A DNA stretch of 64,000 nt from Rubrivirga marina (GTDB lineage Bacteria > Bacteroidota > Rhodothermia > Rhodothermales > Rubricoccaceae), in assembly GCF_002283365.1 (NCBI RefSeq), contig NZ_MQWD01000001.1, positions 3,545,951-3,609,950 of the forward strand. The letters run 5' to 3'. This document shows positions 34,459 through 42,573 of this stretch, one piece after another (positions within the stretch are counted from its first letter, which is position 1; each line of letters begins with the position of its first letter). The notes under the pieces were generated by a model that had not been told where the DNA came from, did not search any database, and saw only the letters and a list, made by a program, of their open reading frames with translations. The translations under genes and the position numbers were made by a program.

Positions 34459-36336
34459 TCAACGCGGCCAAACGGGCCGGGGCGGCGCGCCCCGCCAGTC
34501 GCCGCCGGCGCGAACACGGGCCGGATCGGCCCCGGCCCATGCGTAGGGCGTCACGGCCGTGCCGGGTGCCCCCGCATCGACCGAGGCGGGCGAAGCCACA
34601 CGGAGCCGTTCGCCCGGCGCGACCAGCCGTGCCTCGCGGTCACCGCCGACGAGCCGCTGCCACGTCGCGAGGTCGTCGCCGCGGAAGCCGGCCTCCGACG
34701 GCGGGGCCGGGTAGGCGTAGAACGTTGAGCGGAACAGGTCGCGGCCGAGGCGGCCGTAGGCGTTCCCCTCGAACCGCGTCGTCCGGACGTCGGCGGGGCT
34801 GAGGCCCTCGACCGACATCTCGCGGGCCTCCTCGCCGGCCGTCGCGTTGCCCACGACCCAGTTGCCGAAGACGGCGTTGTGGCCGTCGGGCGCGCGCCGG
34901 TCGGGGTCGAGACGGAGCCAGATCCCGCTCCCGCCATTCTCGACGACCGTGTTGTGGACGAGCGCGTTGCGGCTCGCGGCCTGCGAGAGGATCCCCGTCC
35001 CGCTCCAGTCGCGCCACTGGGTCTCCGCGATCACGTTGTGTTGCGCGAGCGTCTCGGTCGTGTGGAGCTCCAGCATCAGCCCCGCCATGTCGTTGCCGAC
35101 CAGCAGGCTGCCCTCGACCGTGTTGCGGTGGTTGTCGCCGTCGAGCCAGATGCCGGGCCCGCCGTTGTGGGCGGCGTAGTGGCGCCGGATGACCGTGTCC
35201 GTGGTGCGGACCCACTTCCCGCCGCCGGCCTCCCAGAACGGGTCGTGTCCCTTCCAGTTGTTGCCGACGGCCGCGCTCTCCTCGATGAGGCAGCCGCGGC
35301 AGCCGCCGCCCCACCCCATCTGCCCGTTGAGGTCGGCCCGGGAGCGGCGGAACGTGTGCCGCGCGCCCGAGACGTCGACCCCGAGCCCGTTCGTCCACTC
35401 GACGCGGACGTCCTCGACGAGCCCGCCGACGCTGCCTGCGCAGAGCGCGCCCCACTGCGCCCGGTTCGTCGCGTGGCGGAAGGTGATCCCCACGACGCGA
35501 ATCCATCCTGGCGTCCCCACGCTCCCGCACTCGGCGTACGGGTCGGCGCCGAGCGGCGCGAACAGCACGGTCCGGGTCCCGACCTCGACGGGTCCGGCCG
35601 CCTCGGGCGACCGGTCGCCGGGGAAGCGGGCGACGAGCGCGCGCGGTGCCTCGTCCGAGCCCTCGCGCCAGAACCGGCCCGGCATCAACTCCGCGCGGCT
35701 CCCGACGGGACGGAGGACGACGCCTCCGGCGACAAGCACCTCGCGACGGAACGTCGGGTCGTCGGTGTAGGTGAGGAGCGCGTCGCCCGTCCACGGCCGG
35801 CGCCAGCTGCCGTCGCTCTGACGGACCCAGCCGTCGTCCGCACGGTCGGCGCCGGTGACGACGACGCGCTCGCCGGGCACGGCTGCGTAGGTCACGCGGG
35901 CGTCGGGGCCGGTGCCGCCGGACTGCGGGCGGATCGACTCGCGGTACACGCCGCCGCGGATGAGGACGACGTCGCCCGGACGGAGCGCGCCGGCGCGGGC
36001 CGCGCGCGAGATCGTCCGCCACGGTCTCTCGGCCGTACCCGGGTTGCGGTCGTCGGCGTGCGAGTTGGAGCCGTCGACGTGGTACGTCGTGCCGCCCGGC
36101 GCTGCGAACGCCGTCTCGGCGGGCTGGCAGCCCCCCTCGACCGGCCACTCGCCGGCGTCGCATGTGGCCGCCCGGACGTCGTCCCAGTCGGCCCGGACGG
36201 CGGCCGAGGCGGGCTCGGGCTCGCAGCCGGCGACGGCCAGCGCGAGCCACGACGCGCCCATGACGAGGACGGAGACCGCGAGCGCGGCCCCCGAGGCGGC
36301 AAGGGCGGCCGAGGCGCCGGGGTCGTCGGCCGTCAC
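34459..36336 (-). CDS. Exported parallel beta-helix protein (polysaccharide-lyase/epimerase-like)
   Basis: A 625-residue protein with an N-terminal hydrophobic signal ending in VAGC (lipoprotein-like). Residues about 90-130 contain TYHVDGSNSHADDRNPGTAERPWRTI, typical of right-handed beta-helix (pectate-lyase/PL-type) proteins. Many short repeats with Asn and Gly turns follow (HNGGPGIWLDGDNHRNTVEGSLLVGND; HNVIAETQW; HNTVVENGGSGIWLRLD). It may modify, bind or cleave the polysaccharide whose synthesis genes surround it. It starts with GTG overlapping the stop of the PIG-L gene. Confidence 0.82.
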   Translation of the reverse strand: MTADDPGASAALAASGAALAVSVLVMGASWLALAVAGCEPEPASAAVRADWDDVRAATCDAGEWPVEGGCQPAETAFAAPGGTTYHVDGSNSHADDRNPGTAERPWRTISRAARAGALRPGDVVLIRGGVYRESIRPQSGGTGPDARVTYAAVPGERVVVTGADRADDGWVRQSDGSWRRPWTGDALLTYTDDPTFRREVLVAGGVVLRPVGSRAELMPGRFWREGSDEAPRALVARFPGDRSPEAAGPVEVGTRTVLFAPLGADPYAECGSVGTPGWIRVVGITFRHATNRAQWGALCAGSVGGLVEDVRVEWTNGLGVDVSGARHTFRRSRADLNGQMGWGGGCRGCLIEESAAVGNNWKGHDPFWEAGGGKWVRTTDTVIRRHYAAHNGGPGIWLDGDNHRNTVEGSLLVGNDMAGLMLELHTTETLAQHNVIAETQWRDWSGTGILSQAASRNALVHNTVVENGGSGIWLRLDPDRRAPDGHNAVFGNWVVGNATAGEEAREMSVEGLSPADVRTTRFEGNAYGRLGRDLFRSTFYAYPAPPSEAGFRGDDLATWQRLVGGDREARLVAPGERLRVASPASVDAGAPGTAVTPYAWAGADPARVRAGGDWRGAPPRPVWPR

Positions 36337-36980
36337 CAGACGAGCTTGGCGCAGTGGAACGCCTCGGCGTACCGCACGCCGGCCTCAACGCCCCGGATGC
36401 GCGCGAGCCCCTGGAACGTCTCGGCGTCGTACCAGCCCTTCGCCTGCTGGCTCGGAAAATGCTGTTCGAGGATCGACAGCTTCCGCATCATCACGTCGTC
36501 GTCGAGGGCGACGTAGGCGTTGGGCCGGTCGAGGTCGCCGTCCCACTTCGGGATCTCGTACTGGGCGATGGCGGCTCCGCGGAACGTCTGCCACGCGAGG
36601 TCCGCGATCACGCGGTGGTCCTGGTGCGCGTCGTCGCGGCGGTGCGTAAGCACGAGGTGCGGGCGGACGCCTTCGAGCGTCGCCTGAGCGAACCCCTTGA
36701 TGTCAGCGGCCTCGAACGGGAAGTAGCCGTCCCGATAGGCGAGCACGTGAACGTCGGCGCGGGCGGCGCCGGCCAGGAGCGCGGCGGCCGCGGCGCGGGT
36801 CTCGGCGGCGCGGTCCGCACGTCCCGAAAACACGACGTACGTCACCTCGGTCTGCGGCCGCTCATCCAACAGGCGGAGGACGGTCCCCCCCGCCCCGATC
36901 TCGACGTCGTCGGCGTGGGCGCCGAGGAGGAGGAGGCGGAGCGGCTCGTCGCGGCCGAGAGCGGGGTCGAGGCCGAACAC
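36333..36980 (-). CDS. PIG-L family deacetylase
   Basis: A zinc-dependent deacetylase of N-acetyl sugars (GlcNAc-PI de-N-acetylase/MshB fold). Zinc motifs are AHADDVEIG (usually AHPDDE) near the start and THRRDDAHQDHRVIADLAW with H-x2-H-like ligands. Length 215 aa. The start is GTG 36980, which shares one base with the stop of the upstream nucleotidyltransferase gene (TAGTG), because LGAHADDVEIG is about 20 residues in, as in the family. Its place between a nucleotidyltransferase and a beta-helix protein suggests deacetylation of a sugar intermediate. Confidence 0.88.
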   Translation of the reverse strand: MFGLDPALGRDEPLRLLLLGAHADDVEIGAGGTVLRLLDERPQTEVTYVVFSGRADRAAETRAAAAALLAGAARADVHVLAYRDGYFPFEAADIKGFAQATLEGVRPHLVLTHRRDDAHQDHRVIADLAWQTFRGAAIAQYEIPKWDGDLDRPNAYVALDDDVMMRKLSILEQHFPSQQAKGWYDAETFQGLARIRGVEAGVRYAEAFHCAKLVW

Positions 36981-37861
36981 TAGCGGCCGGCGAGGACCGG
37001 CGGCTCGAGCGCGCCGTCGCCGAGGCCGGCGGGGTCCGCCTCGGCGTGGGGCCGGGCCGGGCCGGCGACGCCGTCGCCCGTCGCGCGGCGGTCGCCCCAG
37101 ACCTCCCAGGGCGCCTGGCCGGCGTTGTAGATGTCCTCGAGGAGCTTCTTCTCCTTGAACGTGTCCATGCACGCCCAGAACCCGTCGTAGTCGTACGAGC
37201 CGAGCTGGCCGGCAGCGGCCATCCGGTGCGACGGCGCACCGAGGATGTCCTCGCCCGGCTGGATGTAGTCGAAGAACCGCCGGTTCATGACGAAGAAGCC
37301 GCCGTTGATGCGGAGGCCGATCTCCGTCACGTGGCGGACCTCCGTGACGGCGCCCGTCGGGTCGGTCTGGATGACGTGGCTCGTGTAGTTCGGCCGGCAG
37401 CCGAGGAACGTCGCCGCACGCCCGCTCTCCTGCGCGAAGTCGATCATCTGGTCGAGCGGCGCGTCGCTCACGCCGTCGGCGTAGTTGGCGAGGAACCACT
37501 CGTCGTCGCCAAGGAACTCGCGGACGGCCAGGAGCCGCTCGCCCACGCACGCCGTCAGGCCCGTGTCGACGAACGTGATCCGCCAGTCGTGGATGTCGGA
37601 CCGCATGAGCTCGACGTTCGTCCCGCCGGTCAGCACGAAGTCATTCGAGACGGTCTCGTCGTAGTCGACGAAGTAGCGCTTGATGTGGTCGGCGCCGTGG
37701 CCGAGGCAGAGGATGAAGTCCTTGTGCCCGTAGTGGGCGTAGTACTTCATGAGGTGCCAGAGGATCGGCCGGTAGCCGACGCAGACCATGGGCTTCGGGA
37801 TCGGGCCCGAGTGCTCCTTGATCCGCATCCCTTCGCCGCCGCAGAACAGGACGACTTTCAT
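36980..37861 (-). CDS. Sugar-1-phosphate nucleotidyltransferase (RfbF-like)
   Basis: The N-terminus MKVVLFCGGEGMRIKEHSG with PIPKPMVCVGYRPILWHLMKYYAHYG matches glucose-1-phosphate cytidylyltransferases, as does FLANYADGVSDAPLDQMIDF. The family activates sugar-1-phosphates with CTP or TTP; the exact nucleotide is not readable here. The C-terminal 30 residues (HAEADPAGLGDGALEPP) are low-complexity and partly encoded by a half-copy of the dispersed palindrome. I use ATG 37861, which overlaps the upstream stop (TGATG); a GTG at 37864 is possible. Length 293 aa. Confidence 0.88.
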   Translation of the reverse strand: MKVVLFCGGEGMRIKEHSGPIPKPMVCVGYRPILWHLMKYYAHYGHKDFILCLGHGADHIKRYFVDYDETVSNDFVLTGGTNVELMRSDIHDWRITFVDTGLTACVGERLLAVREFLGDDEWFLANYADGVSDAPLDQMIDFAQESGRAATFLGCRPNYTSHVIQTDPTGAVTEVRHVTEIGLRINGGFFVMNRRFFDYIQPGEDILGAPSHRMAAAGQLGSYDYDGFWACMDTFKEKKLLEDIYNAGQAPWEVWGDRRATGDGVAGPARPHAEADPAGLGDGALEPPVLAGR

Positions 37862-39264
37862 CACGCGTGGGGGGTCGTTCGGATCCGGGGCGCTTCAGAA
37901 ACGGCGCCGTCGCCGCTCGGACGCGAGACAGACGTCCAGACCGTCCCGGCTTTTTTCCGGAAGACGGGCTGAACCGGCCGGCCGAGCAGGAATCCGTCGA
38001 CCGACCCCGCGTCGAGCGCGCGGCCGTAGACCTCCAGCGCGCCGGCCACCGCCTCGGCCGTCTGGTCGATCACGTCGTCGGTATGGGCCGTCGTGATGAC
38101 GAACGACGGGGCGAGGACGCCGCGCCGCGTGAGCTCCTGGAGGAACAGCGTCCGGAAGAGCTGCGAGGCGTGCCCGTCGAGGTCGCGGGTGGAAAAGACG
38201 AGGTTGCAGTCGCGCCCGGCCGTCCCGACGAACGCCCCGAGGCCGGCCGCCTCGGTGACCTCGCGGACTGCCTCGCGCAGCCGCGCGCCCTGGCGCATGA
38301 GTTGGCCGGCCACGTCTTCGTCGCGCGCGATCCGCATCGCCTCAATGGCCGCTGCGAGCGCGTGCGTCTCGGCGCCGTGCGTGGCCGAGAGGAGAAAGAG
38401 CCTGTCCCTGTCGGTGTCGAGCCCGCCGGCCTCCAGCAGGTCACGCCGCCCCGCCAGCGCGGAAACGGAGAACCCGTTGGCGAGCGCCTTGCCGAACGTG
38501 CTGAGGTCCGGGTCGAGCTCGAACAGCCCCTGCACGCCGCGCTCTGACCAGCGGAAGCCGGTGATCATCTCGTCGAGCACGAACACGACGCCGCGCTCCC
38601 GGCACGCCGCGATGCAGGCCCGGATGTACTCGCCAGGGTCGCTCTCGTCGCGGACAGCCTCCATCACGACGCACGCCGGCCGGTGTGTGTCGAGAACCTC
38701 CACGAGCGCGCCGAGGTCGCCGTACGGGAAGCCGACCGTCAGCCGCTTGACGGCGTCCGGGATGCCGGCGTCCATCGGCGTCGTGCCGATGAACCAGTCG
38801 TCCTGCGACAGGAACGGGTGATCCTCACAGATGGCGACGACGTCGCGCCCGGTCGCCGCGCGCGCCACCTTGACCGCCGCCGTCGTCGCCGACGAGCCGT
38901 CCTTGGTGAACTTGACGCAGTCGGCGCCGACGAGGTCGAGAAACGCCTCGGCGGCCTCCAGTTCGACGCGGGCGGGCCGGGTAAAGTTGGCCCCGCGCGC
39001 GATCCACTCCGTGGCGGCGCGGTTGACGCGCGGCTCGGCGTGGCCGAGCGTGACGGCCCGGAGCCCCTGCCCGTACTCGATAAAGCGGTTGCCATCGATG
39101 TCCCAGACGTGGGAGCCCTTGCCGCGGTCGATCACGACCGGCATCCACTCGGGCATCTGGTCGTCGCCCTTGGCGTAGGTGTGGGCGCCGCCCGGAATCA
39201 GGCAGTGCGCGTGCCGCTGGTGGTCGCGGCTCTGGGCGAAGCGGCCGAAGTCGGGGTCCGTCAT
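37861..39264 (-). CDS. Class III PLP aminotransferase (GSA-aminomutase-like)
   Basis: A 467-residue class III enzyme related to glutamate-1-semialdehyde 2,1-aminomutase. The substrate-binding start is LIPGGAHTYAKGDDQ, then VIDRGKGSHVWDIDGNRFIEYGQG, VVFVLDEMITGFRW and the PLP lysine in STFGKALANGFSVSALAG. A true HemL is unlikely because the gene is locked in a polysaccharide cluster (ATGA overlaps on both sides). It more probably aminates or isomerises a sugar or amino-acid-derived precursor; the substrate is unknown. Confidence 0.85.
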   Translation of the reverse strand: MTDPDFGRFAQSRDHQRHAHCLIPGGAHTYAKGDDQMPEWMPVVIDRGKGSHVWDIDGNRFIEYGQGLRAVTLGHAEPRVNRAATEWIARGANFTRPARVELEAAEAFLDLVGADCVKFTKDGSSATTAAVKVARAATGRDVVAICEDHPFLSQDDWFIGTTPMDAGIPDAVKRLTVGFPYGDLGALVEVLDTHRPACVVMEAVRDESDPGEYIRACIAACRERGVVFVLDEMITGFRWSERGVQGLFELDPDLSTFGKALANGFSVSALAGRRDLLEAGGLDTDRDRLFLLSATHGAETHALAAAIEAMRIARDEDVAGQLMRQGARLREAVREVTEAAGLGAFVGTAGRDCNLVFSTRDLDGHASQLFRTLFLQELTRRGVLAPSFVITTAHTDDVIDQTAEAVAGALEVYGRALDAGSVDGFLLGRPVQPVFRKKAGTVWTSVSRPSGDGAVSEAPRIRTTPHA

Positions 39265-40691
39265 GGGCTCCGAAAATCCGTGACGAGGTCGTCGGCTGAG
39301 AGCGTCGCGCCGTCGCCGACGGGTGCGGTCGGGCGGGGCGTCTCGTCCGTGAGGAGGTCCGCCTCGGCGAGGCGGTCGGCGGCGGCGCGGACGGCGGCGA
39401 ACGGGAGCCCGCTCCGCTCGGCGACGTCGAGGAGCGAGTGCTGGCCATCCGAAAGATTGAGGACCCAGAGCGCGGCCTGCTGCGCCTCGGGACCGTTGGG
39501 GAGCCCGCCGAGGCTGGCGTAGAGCCCGCGCCGGCCGAGCTGCGGCTCGCCGTACGGCTGCGCGTTGCGGTACACGCCGTCGCCGTCGAGCGTCCGGACG
39601 ATCGTCTCCAGCGCCTCCAGCGACGCCGCCAGCGCCTCGGGACGGACGAGGCTCAGGTCGTCGCCGGACGTGTGGTACTCGGGGTACTCCCCGTGCGGCG
39701 TCCGCGTAAGGCGGCCGACGGGCAGGTCGAAGCCCGGGCTCCCGAACTGGCGCTCGTCGTAGCCCGTCGGCGTGAACGGGCGGACCTCGAGGCCGTGGCC
39801 GAGGTCGCGGAGGGCGACCTCGACGGCGCGGTCGACCGGCAGCAGCTGGTCCAGCGTCCCGCGCCGCGAGCGCTTGTAGGTGAAGCCGCCGGTGTCGCCG
39901 AGGTTCGCGAGGACGAGGCCGTGCCGGATCTGCCCGAGGTGGGCGTGGGCGCGGTCGAGCCACGCGAGCGCTCCGACGGTCCCCGGCGCGAACAGGAAAC
40001 GAACGGTGTGACGGAGCGTCGGTCCGTCGATCAGGCGCCGCGCGAGGGCCGTCGCGACGGCCAGCGACGACGCGTTGTCGTTGGCGAGGGCCGGGTGGCA
40101 GGCGTGCGCCGAGAGCAGGATCTCCTCTTCCGTCTGCCCTGGGACGAGCACCTCGCCGTACGTCAAGCTCCCGTCGACCTGCTCGGCATCGACGACGACC
40201 TCGACCTCACCGCCTTCGCCGATCTCCTCCGCGAGCCGGTCGAGCGAGCGTTGCGACAGACAGAAGCCCCACGTCGGCGCGTAGTACGACGTGCGGTACG
40301 GGACGAGGTCGGGGTGGTCGGGCAGCGTGTGGAGGTGCGCCCGGAGCGCCCACAGCGGCATCCGATCGCGCGCGGCCACGCTGTACTGGACGAGGTGGAG
40401 CGGGCTGTCGGCCCAGTCCACGATGCGCGTCCCGTCCTCCCGGGCGAGGTAGGCCTCGCGGACGCGCCACTCCTTGGGGATCGTCCAGTCGAGGACGCGC
40501 GTGCCCGACGGGACCTCGGAGATCCGGAGCGGGACGCGCTGTCCGAGTGCGAGGAGCGTCTGGCGGAGCCCGTCGCCTGTGATGCACCGACGATGGGGCA
40601 GGATCTCGGCGACGAGCCCATGCAGTCGAGCACCGAGGGCATCGACCTCGACCGGATCTGGAGACGATGTTTGGGGGGCGACGATGGGCAA
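39261..40691 (-). CDS. DUF4910 aminopeptidase-like protein with C-terminal winged helix
   Basis: A 476-residue protein with the DUF4910 pattern: RCITGDGLRQTLLALGQRVPL, then DWTIPKEWRVREAYL. The M28-like metal core is SAHACHPALANDNASSLAVATAL and a later YHTSGDDLSLV supplies His/Asp. The C-terminal 85 residues look like a winged helix (LLDVAERSGLPFAAVRAAADRLAEADLL). Such proteins often sit in polysaccharide clusters; a peptidase or deacylase role is only inferred. A TTG at 40691 is the only plausible start I see. Part of the winged helix (DRLAEAD) is encoded by a palindrome copy (39359-39375). Confidence 0.82.
   Translation of the reverse strand: MPIVAPQTSSPDPVEVDALGARLHGLVAEILPHRRCITGDGLRQTLLALGQRVPLRISEVPSGTRVLDWTIPKEWRVREAYLAREDGTRIVDWADSPLHLVQYSVAARDRMPLWALRAHLHTLPDHPDLVPYRTSYYAPTWGFCLSQRSLDRLAEEIGEGGEVEVVVDAEQVDGSLTYGEVLVPGQTEEEILLSAHACHPALANDNASSLAVATALARRLIDGPTLRHTVRFLFAPGTVGALAWLDRAHAHLGQIRHGLVLANLGDTGGFTYKRSRRGTLDQLLPVDRAVEVALRDLGHGLEVRPFTPTGYDERQFGSPGFDLPVGRLTRTPHGEYPEYHTSGDDLSLVRPEALAASLEALETIVRTLDGDGVYRNAQPYGEPQLGRRGLYASLGGLPNGPEAQQAALWVLNLSDGQHSLLDVAERSGLPFAAVRAAADRLAEADLLTDETPRPTAPVGDGATLSADDLVTDFRSP
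39359..39375. repeat. Dispersed palindrome inside the DUF4910 gene
   Basis: CCGCCTCG, one base, CGAGGCGG, in frame and encoding part of the C-terminal domain. Confidence 0.5.
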
Positions 40692-40868
40692 TCCAACAAC
40701 CAGTGGTTCTAGGCCGGTATCGGCGGCCGCGAGCCCTCACTGAACCCCCACACCGCCTTCGCTGAGGCCACGCGGAGCCTTTGCCGAGCCTCCGCTGAAG
40801 CCTCGGGCCACCCGGCCGCTTCCTCCGTACCCTCCTGGCCATTTGTCCGACAACCAGACCCGAGAGAC

Positions 40869-41075
40869 ATGATCAAGGGTACGATCACGCAGTTCGACGC
40901 CCGCCGCGGCACCGGCTTCGTCCGGCACCACCGCGGCGACCACGGCATCCCGTTCTCGCTCCGCCACGCGGCCGACCACGACCTCGCCCACGGCGACGCG
41001 GTCGAGTTCACCGTCCGCGGCGGCAAGGCCGGCGTGGCCGCCCACGGCGTCCGTCGCGTCCGCGCCACATCATAG
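40869..41075 (+). CDS. Cold-shock-domain-like protein 1
   Basis: A 68-residue protein beginning MIKGTITQFDARRGTGFVRH, matching the first strands and RNP1 region of cold-shock domains (GTVKWFNxxKGFGFI), followed by GIPFSLRHA, DLAHGDAVEFTV and ending VRRV. RNP aromatic positions are reduced (RGTGFV for KGFGFI), so nucleic-acid binding may be weak or specialised. A strong terminator follows. A close paralogue lies immediately downstream (41197-41457). Confidence 0.8.
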   Translation: MIKGTITQFDARRGTGFVRHHRGDHGIPFSLRHAADHDLAHGDAVEFTVRGGKAGVAAHGVRRVRATS

Positions 41076-41096
41076 ACGGCGCCTCACTCCAAGTCG

Positions 41097-41130
41097 AGAG
41101 CGCCCGGGGGATTCGTCCTCCGGGCGCTCT
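41097..41130 (+). terminator. Terminator after cold-shock-like gene 1
   Basis: AGAGCGCCCGG and its exact complement CCGGGCGCTCT with a 12-base loop, followed by TCACATTT, 21 bases after the stop codon. Confidence 0.75.
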
Positions 41131-41196
41131 TCACATTTGGGCGCATCCCGCGGGCAGCGGCCCCGTATGGCGGGTCTCCACTCTCACCCCAGACCC

Positions 41197-41457
41197 ATGA
41201 CCCGCGGCACCGTTCACCAGTACGACCCCGAGCGCGGCACCGGCGTGCTGTGCTGCATCGCCGGGACCCACGTCCCCTTTTCCTCTCGCAACCCGAACCT
41301 GCGGCCCGGCGACACGATCTCGGTCAACCTCGTCGGCGGCCTCGCTGGGCTCTACGCGACCGACGTCGCGCCGCCCCGGACGCCTCAGCGCCAGACGGCG
41401 ACCTCGCTCATGGGCTTCCTCTTCAGGTCGGGCACCCTCGCTCCCTCCGCCGGGTAG
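41197..41457 (+). CDS. Cold-shock-domain-like protein 2 with antisense-derived tail
   Basis: MTRGTVHQYDPERGTGVLCC is the start of a second short cold-shock-like domain, paralogous to the gene at 40869. RNP1 is again degenerate (RGTGVL). The fold ends near GLYATDVAPP; the last 26 residues are read from the opposite strand of the nitroreductase gene (73-base overlap from 41385) and are probably non-functional. Length 86 aa. I chose ATG 41197 because it aligns with the paralogue start. Confidence 0.65.
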   Translation: MTRGTVHQYDPERGTGVLCCIAGTHVPFSSRNPNLRPGDTISVNLVGGLAGLYATDVAPPRTPQRQTATSLMGFLFRSGTLAPSAG

Positions 41458-42053
41458 CCGACCGGGAACAGGATGAACGGCGCCTCCCCGTCGGGGCGCT
41501 CCAGGATCTCGCCCAGGAAGCGCATCGGCGACGGCGTGTGCGTGAGCGTCGCCAGCCCGACGTGGTGGAGCGCGGCGATGAACAGCCCCGCGGCGATGCC
41601 GCAGCTCTCCTGCACGTAGTAGTGCTTCCGCTTCGCGCCGTCGGGGCGGCGGCCCCACCGCTGGGCGAACAGGACGACCAGCCACGGCGCCGTCTCGAGG
41701 AACGGCTTGCGCCAATCGGTCCCGAGCGGCGCCAGCGCCTCGAGCCACTCGTCCGACATCCGGCCGCCGTAGCTCTCGCGCTCTTCCGCCTCGGCCGCCT
41801 CGCGGATGCGGCCCTTCGTCTCGGCGTCGGAGACGGCCACGAAGGTCCACGGCTGCATGTGCGCCCCGCTCGGCGCCGTGCTGGCCGTTGCGATGGCCCG
41901 CTCGACGAGCGCGCGCGGGACCGGGCGGTCCGAGAAGTCGCGGACGGAGCGGCGGGCGTCCATCGTGTCGAAGAACGCCTCCGCCCGCTCGATCGACTCC
42001 GCCTCGGTGAGCGGCTCGACGGAGTACGGGACGGTCGGGGATGCCCTGTCCAC
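41385..42053 (-). CDS. Nitroreductase family protein
   Basis: An FMN-dependent nitroreductase-fold enzyme of 222 aa. The N-terminal FMN-binding motif is RRSVRDFSDRPVPRALVERAI, followed by APSGAHMQPWTFVAV. Middle and C-terminal blocks (YYVQESCGIAAGLFIAALHHVGL; FPVGYPAEGARVPDLKRK) fit the iodotyrosine-deiodinase-like/IYD subgroup, so the substrate could be a halogenated or nitro compound, but this is inference. The start is GTG, sharing one base with the upstream deaminase stop (TAGTG), so the pair is coupled. It converges with and overlaps the second cold-shock-like gene. Confidence 0.88.
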   Translation of the reverse strand: MDRASPTVPYSVEPLTEAESIERAEAFFDTMDARRSVRDFSDRPVPRALVERAIATASTAPSGAHMQPWTFVAVSDAETKGRIREAAEAEERESYGGRMSDEWLEALAPLGTDWRKPFLETAPWLVVLFAQRWGRRPDGAKRKHYYVQESCGIAAGLFIAALHHVGLATLTHTPSPMRFLGEILERPDGEAPFILFPVGYPAEGARVPDLKRKPMSEVAVWR

Positions 42054-42565
42054 TAGTACGTCGTCCCGCCGCGCTCCACGAACGCATCGAACACGGCGAC
42101 GGCCTCGTCGCGGAGGTGCGGGCCGTCGACCTCGACCGGCGCGCCGCCGAGGCGCTTCATGTCACGGTTCGAGATCGGCAACTCGCGGAACCCACAGCGG
42201 TCGGCGTCGGCGATCGTGGCGCCGTAGACGATCCGGTCAACGTTGGCCCAGTGGATCGCGCTGAAGCACATCGGGCACGGCTCGCACGACGAGTACAGCG
42301 TGCACCCGCCGAGGTCGATGGTGCCGAGCGCGCGGCACGCCTCGCGGAGCGCGTGGACCTCCGCGTGCGCCGTGATGTCGGTCGTCTGGAGCACCACGTT
42401 GTGGACCGCGACGACGCGCTCGGGCTCCGCCAGCGGCTCGCCGTCGGCGTCGTGCGTCCGGACGATGACGGCGCCGAACGCGCTGCCCCCGGCGTCCACG
42501 CCCTTCTGGGCCCACGCGATGGCTTCACGGAGGTAGGCGGCGTCTGTCGAGGAGAGGTCGGCCAT
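42053..42565 (-). CDS. Nucleoside/guanine deaminase (zinc cytidine-deaminase fold)
   Basis: A 170-residue deaminase. The zinc and catalytic motifs are HAEVHALREA and SSCEPCPMCFSAIHW, followed by VDRIVYG. The CEPCPMC signature with a C-terminal FDAFVERGG fits the guanine-deaminase/nucleoside-deaminase group more than tRNA adenosine deaminase, but the base is uncertain. I chose ATG 42565; a TTG four bases upstream is in frame only as an extension. It is eight bases after the SIMPL gene stop and overlaps the nitroreductase start. Confidence 0.88.
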   Translation of the reverse strand: MADLSSTDAAYLREAIAWAQKGVDAGGSAFGAVIVRTHDADGEPLAEPERVVAVHNVVLQTTDITAHAEVHALREACRALGTIDLGGCTLYSSCEPCPMCFSAIHWANVDRIVYGATIADADRCGFRELPISNRDMKRLGGAPVEVDGPHLRDEAVAVFDAFVERGGTTY

Positions 42566-42573
42566 GCCCAAGG

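Noticed and set aside
37861-39264. Class III aminotransferase as HemL of tetrapyrrole synthesis
   Set aside because: Overlaps with polysaccharide-module genes on both ends and no hem genes nearby; the family is broad.
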